A stretch of 5,923 nt of DNA. Source: Chloroflexota bacterium (GTDB taxonomy: Bacteria; Chloroflexota; Anaerolineae; J102). The stretch's first letter is position 1. Each line of letters starts with the position of its first letter. The position numbers and the translations under genes are program-made. The notes beneath the pieces were generated by a model that ran no database searches, was not told the DNA's origin, and saw only the letters and a list, made by a program, of their open reading frames with translations. Below are positions 4,666 through 5,923 of the stretch, piece by piece. Location of the stretch: the NCBI GenBank assembly GCA_013152695.1, contig JAADFV010000165.1, positions 1 to 5,923 on the forward strand. The letters run 5' to 3'.

Positions 4666-5874
4666 ATGCGTACCATTTACGTCGACAAAAATATTCCTCG
4701 CATGCTTCTGGTCAAAGCGCTCAAACCTCTTTGGCCCAACGTCATCTTCTCGCCACTTTCGCCCGCCCATTTTGCCGATCTCCCAGAGCCGGCGCTACCG
4801 GGCCCGCGCTGGCTGCGGGTGGAGAATCGTCTTTGCGGCATTTGTGCCAGCGACCTATCGTTGCTCTATGTCGAGGCCGACCCGAAGATAGGCCCGGCGG
4901 CGTTGCCCGGGAATCAGCGCTTTTATCTGGGCCACGAAGTGTTGGGGGTCGTGACCGAGGTGGGGCCAGGGGTGACGGAGTTCCAAGTCGGTGATCGGGT
5001 GATCATGGATACGCGTTTCCAGGGGGCCACTTGCATGAGCCAGGAACTGGACGAGCTGTGCCCCCACTGCCGGGACGGCAACCCAACACTTTGCGAAAAT
5101 GCCTCTCTGGGAATAGGGTCGCGGGGAGTCGGAGGTGGCTGGGGCGATGGTTTTACAGCCCATGAGAGCGAGGTCTATCCCATTCCTGATGACCTGAGCG
5201 ACGAACAGGGGATGATGGTCGAGCCGATTGCCGTGGGTGTGCGCGCGGTATTGCGGCGTCTGCCCTCGGCGGGACAGTGGGCGTTGGTCATTGGCAGCGG
5301 CATCGTCGGCCTGAATGTGTTGCAGTCACTGCGGGCGTTGGCGCCGGAGGTACGCATTGCTGCCGTGGCACGTTATCCGCATCAGGCAGAGATGGCGCAG
5401 AGGCTGGGGGCGGATGAAGTGATTCGGGGTGAAGACCTGTACGACGTCGCCGCGCGTCTTACCGGCGCCAAGGTGTACGAGGGCATGTTTGCCAGTCGCA
5501 TGGCCTTGGGCGGCTTCGACGTGGTGTATGATTGTGTGGGCTCGGCGCAGACACTGCAAGATAGTCTGCGTATAGCCAAAGCCGGGGGGGCAGTGGTGAT
5601 GGCCGGGATCAAGCTCAAGCCGCTCAAGTTGGATTTGAATCCGATCTGGTATCAAGAGGTGGATCTGGTCGGGCTGTATGCGCACGGTACAGAAAACTAT
5701 GCCGGCCGGCGCTGGCGCACCTACGATCTCACGGTCGAGTTGATCCGGCAAGGAAAGCTTGTGACTGAAGACCTGATCACCCATCGTTTTCCTTTGGAGC
5801 GCTGGCGCGAAGCCATTCATACCGCGCAGGATAAACATAGCGGTGCGATCAAGGTGATGTTTGATTATCGTTAA
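4666..5874 (+). CDS. Zinc-dependent medium-chain (MDR) alcohol/polyol-type dehydrogenase
   Basis: The protein has 402 residues, longer than most MDR enzymes (about 340-380) because of an extra N-terminal segment of about 45 residues containing KNIPRMLLVKALKPLWP. The GroES-like catalytic domain has the zinc ligands C60 (CGICASDL), H90-E91 (LGHEVLG) and E186 (MMVEPIAVG). The structural zinc lobe has four cysteines at 123, 132, 135 and 143, but with eight residues between the first two instead of the usual two. The cofactor domain has GSGIVG (210-215). The acidic residue normally at the end of the second strand is replaced by A235-R236, which suggests NADP(H) preference. The C-terminal GroES part resumes around 320. 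Substrate is unknown: oxidation of an alcohol, polyol or sugar is inferred. Position after xdhC suggests it may feed an aldehyde to a molybdenum hydroxylase, but this is speculative. It is cytosolic, probably oligomeric as in its family, and intact. Confidence 0.9.
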   Translation: MRTIYVDKNIPRMLLVKALKPLWPNVIFSPLSPAHFADLPEPALPGPRWLRVENRLCGICASDLSLLYVEADPKIGPAALPGNQRFYLGHEVLGVVTEVGPGVTEFQVGDRVIMDTRFQGATCMSQELDELCPHCRDGNPTLCENASLGIGSRGVGGGWGDGFTAHESEVYPIPDDLSDEQGMMVEPIAVGVRAVLRRLPSAGQWALVIGSGIVGLNVLQSLRALAPEVRIAAVARYPHQAEMAQRLGADEVIRGEDLYDVAARLTGAKVYEGMFASRMALGGFDVVYDCVGSAQTLQDSLRIAKAGGAVVMAGIKLKPLKLDLNPIWYQEVDLVGLYAHGTENYAGRRWRTYDLTVELIRQGKLVTEDLITHRFPLERWREAIHTAQDKHSGAIKVMFDYR

Positions 5875-5894
5875 TCTGTCTCCCTGAGTGAAAC

Positions 5895-5923
5895 GAAGGG
5901 TCTAGCGGTGGGTGTGCGGGTGA
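5895..5923 (+). other. Possible start of a further operon gene at the right edge
   Basis: GAAGGG (5895-5900) lies 7 nt before a GTG at 5908, which opens a frame running off the edge (GTG GGT GTG CGG GTG). No terminator hairpin follows the dehydrogenase stop at 5874. With only five codons visible, this is a suggestion that the operon continues, not a supported gene. Confidence 0.22.

Noticed and set aside
5326..5838. A 170-residue minus-strand frame
   Set aside because: It lies wholly antisense to the well-supported zinc dehydrogenase, has no recognisable domain and is explained by the codon bias of the sense gene.

Overview
The window is bacterial, GC-rich and tightly packed. It holds two divergent gene blocks that face away from a shared 220-bp control region at about 2778-2997. 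No rRNA, tRNA, CRISPR array, insertion sequence or phage gene is visible. The mix of a divergent PRPP synthetase, a nylon-hydrolase-like P1 peptidase, a MocA-like/XdhC pair and a zinc dehydrogenase with an expanded structural zinc loop would suit a chemoheterotroph such as a member of Chloroflexota. That placement is an impression from remembered sequence style and is not proven by the window.

Left (minus-strand) block, in transcription order: a P1-family (S58/DmpA/NylC-like) self-cleaving N-terminal-threonine hydrolase (2777-1893); a ribose-phosphate pyrophosphokinase (1835-852); and the N-terminal 242 residues of a secreted clan GH-A, GH51-like glycoside hydrolase (726 to the window edge). 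The last gene lacks its stop codon here and is easy to miss. Gaps are 57 and 125 bp with no convincing terminator, so co-transcription is possible. The three functions do not form an obvious pathway.

Right (plus-strand) block: a short MocA/MobA-fold nucleotidyltransferase-like protein (2998-3522), an XdhC/CoxI-family molybdenum-hydroxylase maturation factor (3545-4642) and a zinc-dependent medium-chain dehydrogenase (4666-5874). Gaps of 22 and 23 bp and a Shine-Dalgarno sequence before each gene make this a likely operon, and it may continue past the right edge. A MocA-XdhC pair normally matures the molybdenum cofactor of a xanthine dehydrogenase, CO dehydrogenase or aldehyde oxidase type enzyme. 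The catalytic subunits are not in this window.

The most notable points are these. The MocA-like protein keeps its fold pattern but has lost all the usual nucleotide- and metal-binding motifs. The two blocks appear to be driven by back-to-back promoters sharing one -35 region. The right-hand promoter is followed by a 29-codon leader frame that stops on the Shine-Dalgarno of the first gene. The PRPP synthetase carries substitutions in several motifs that are nearly invariant in class I enzymes.
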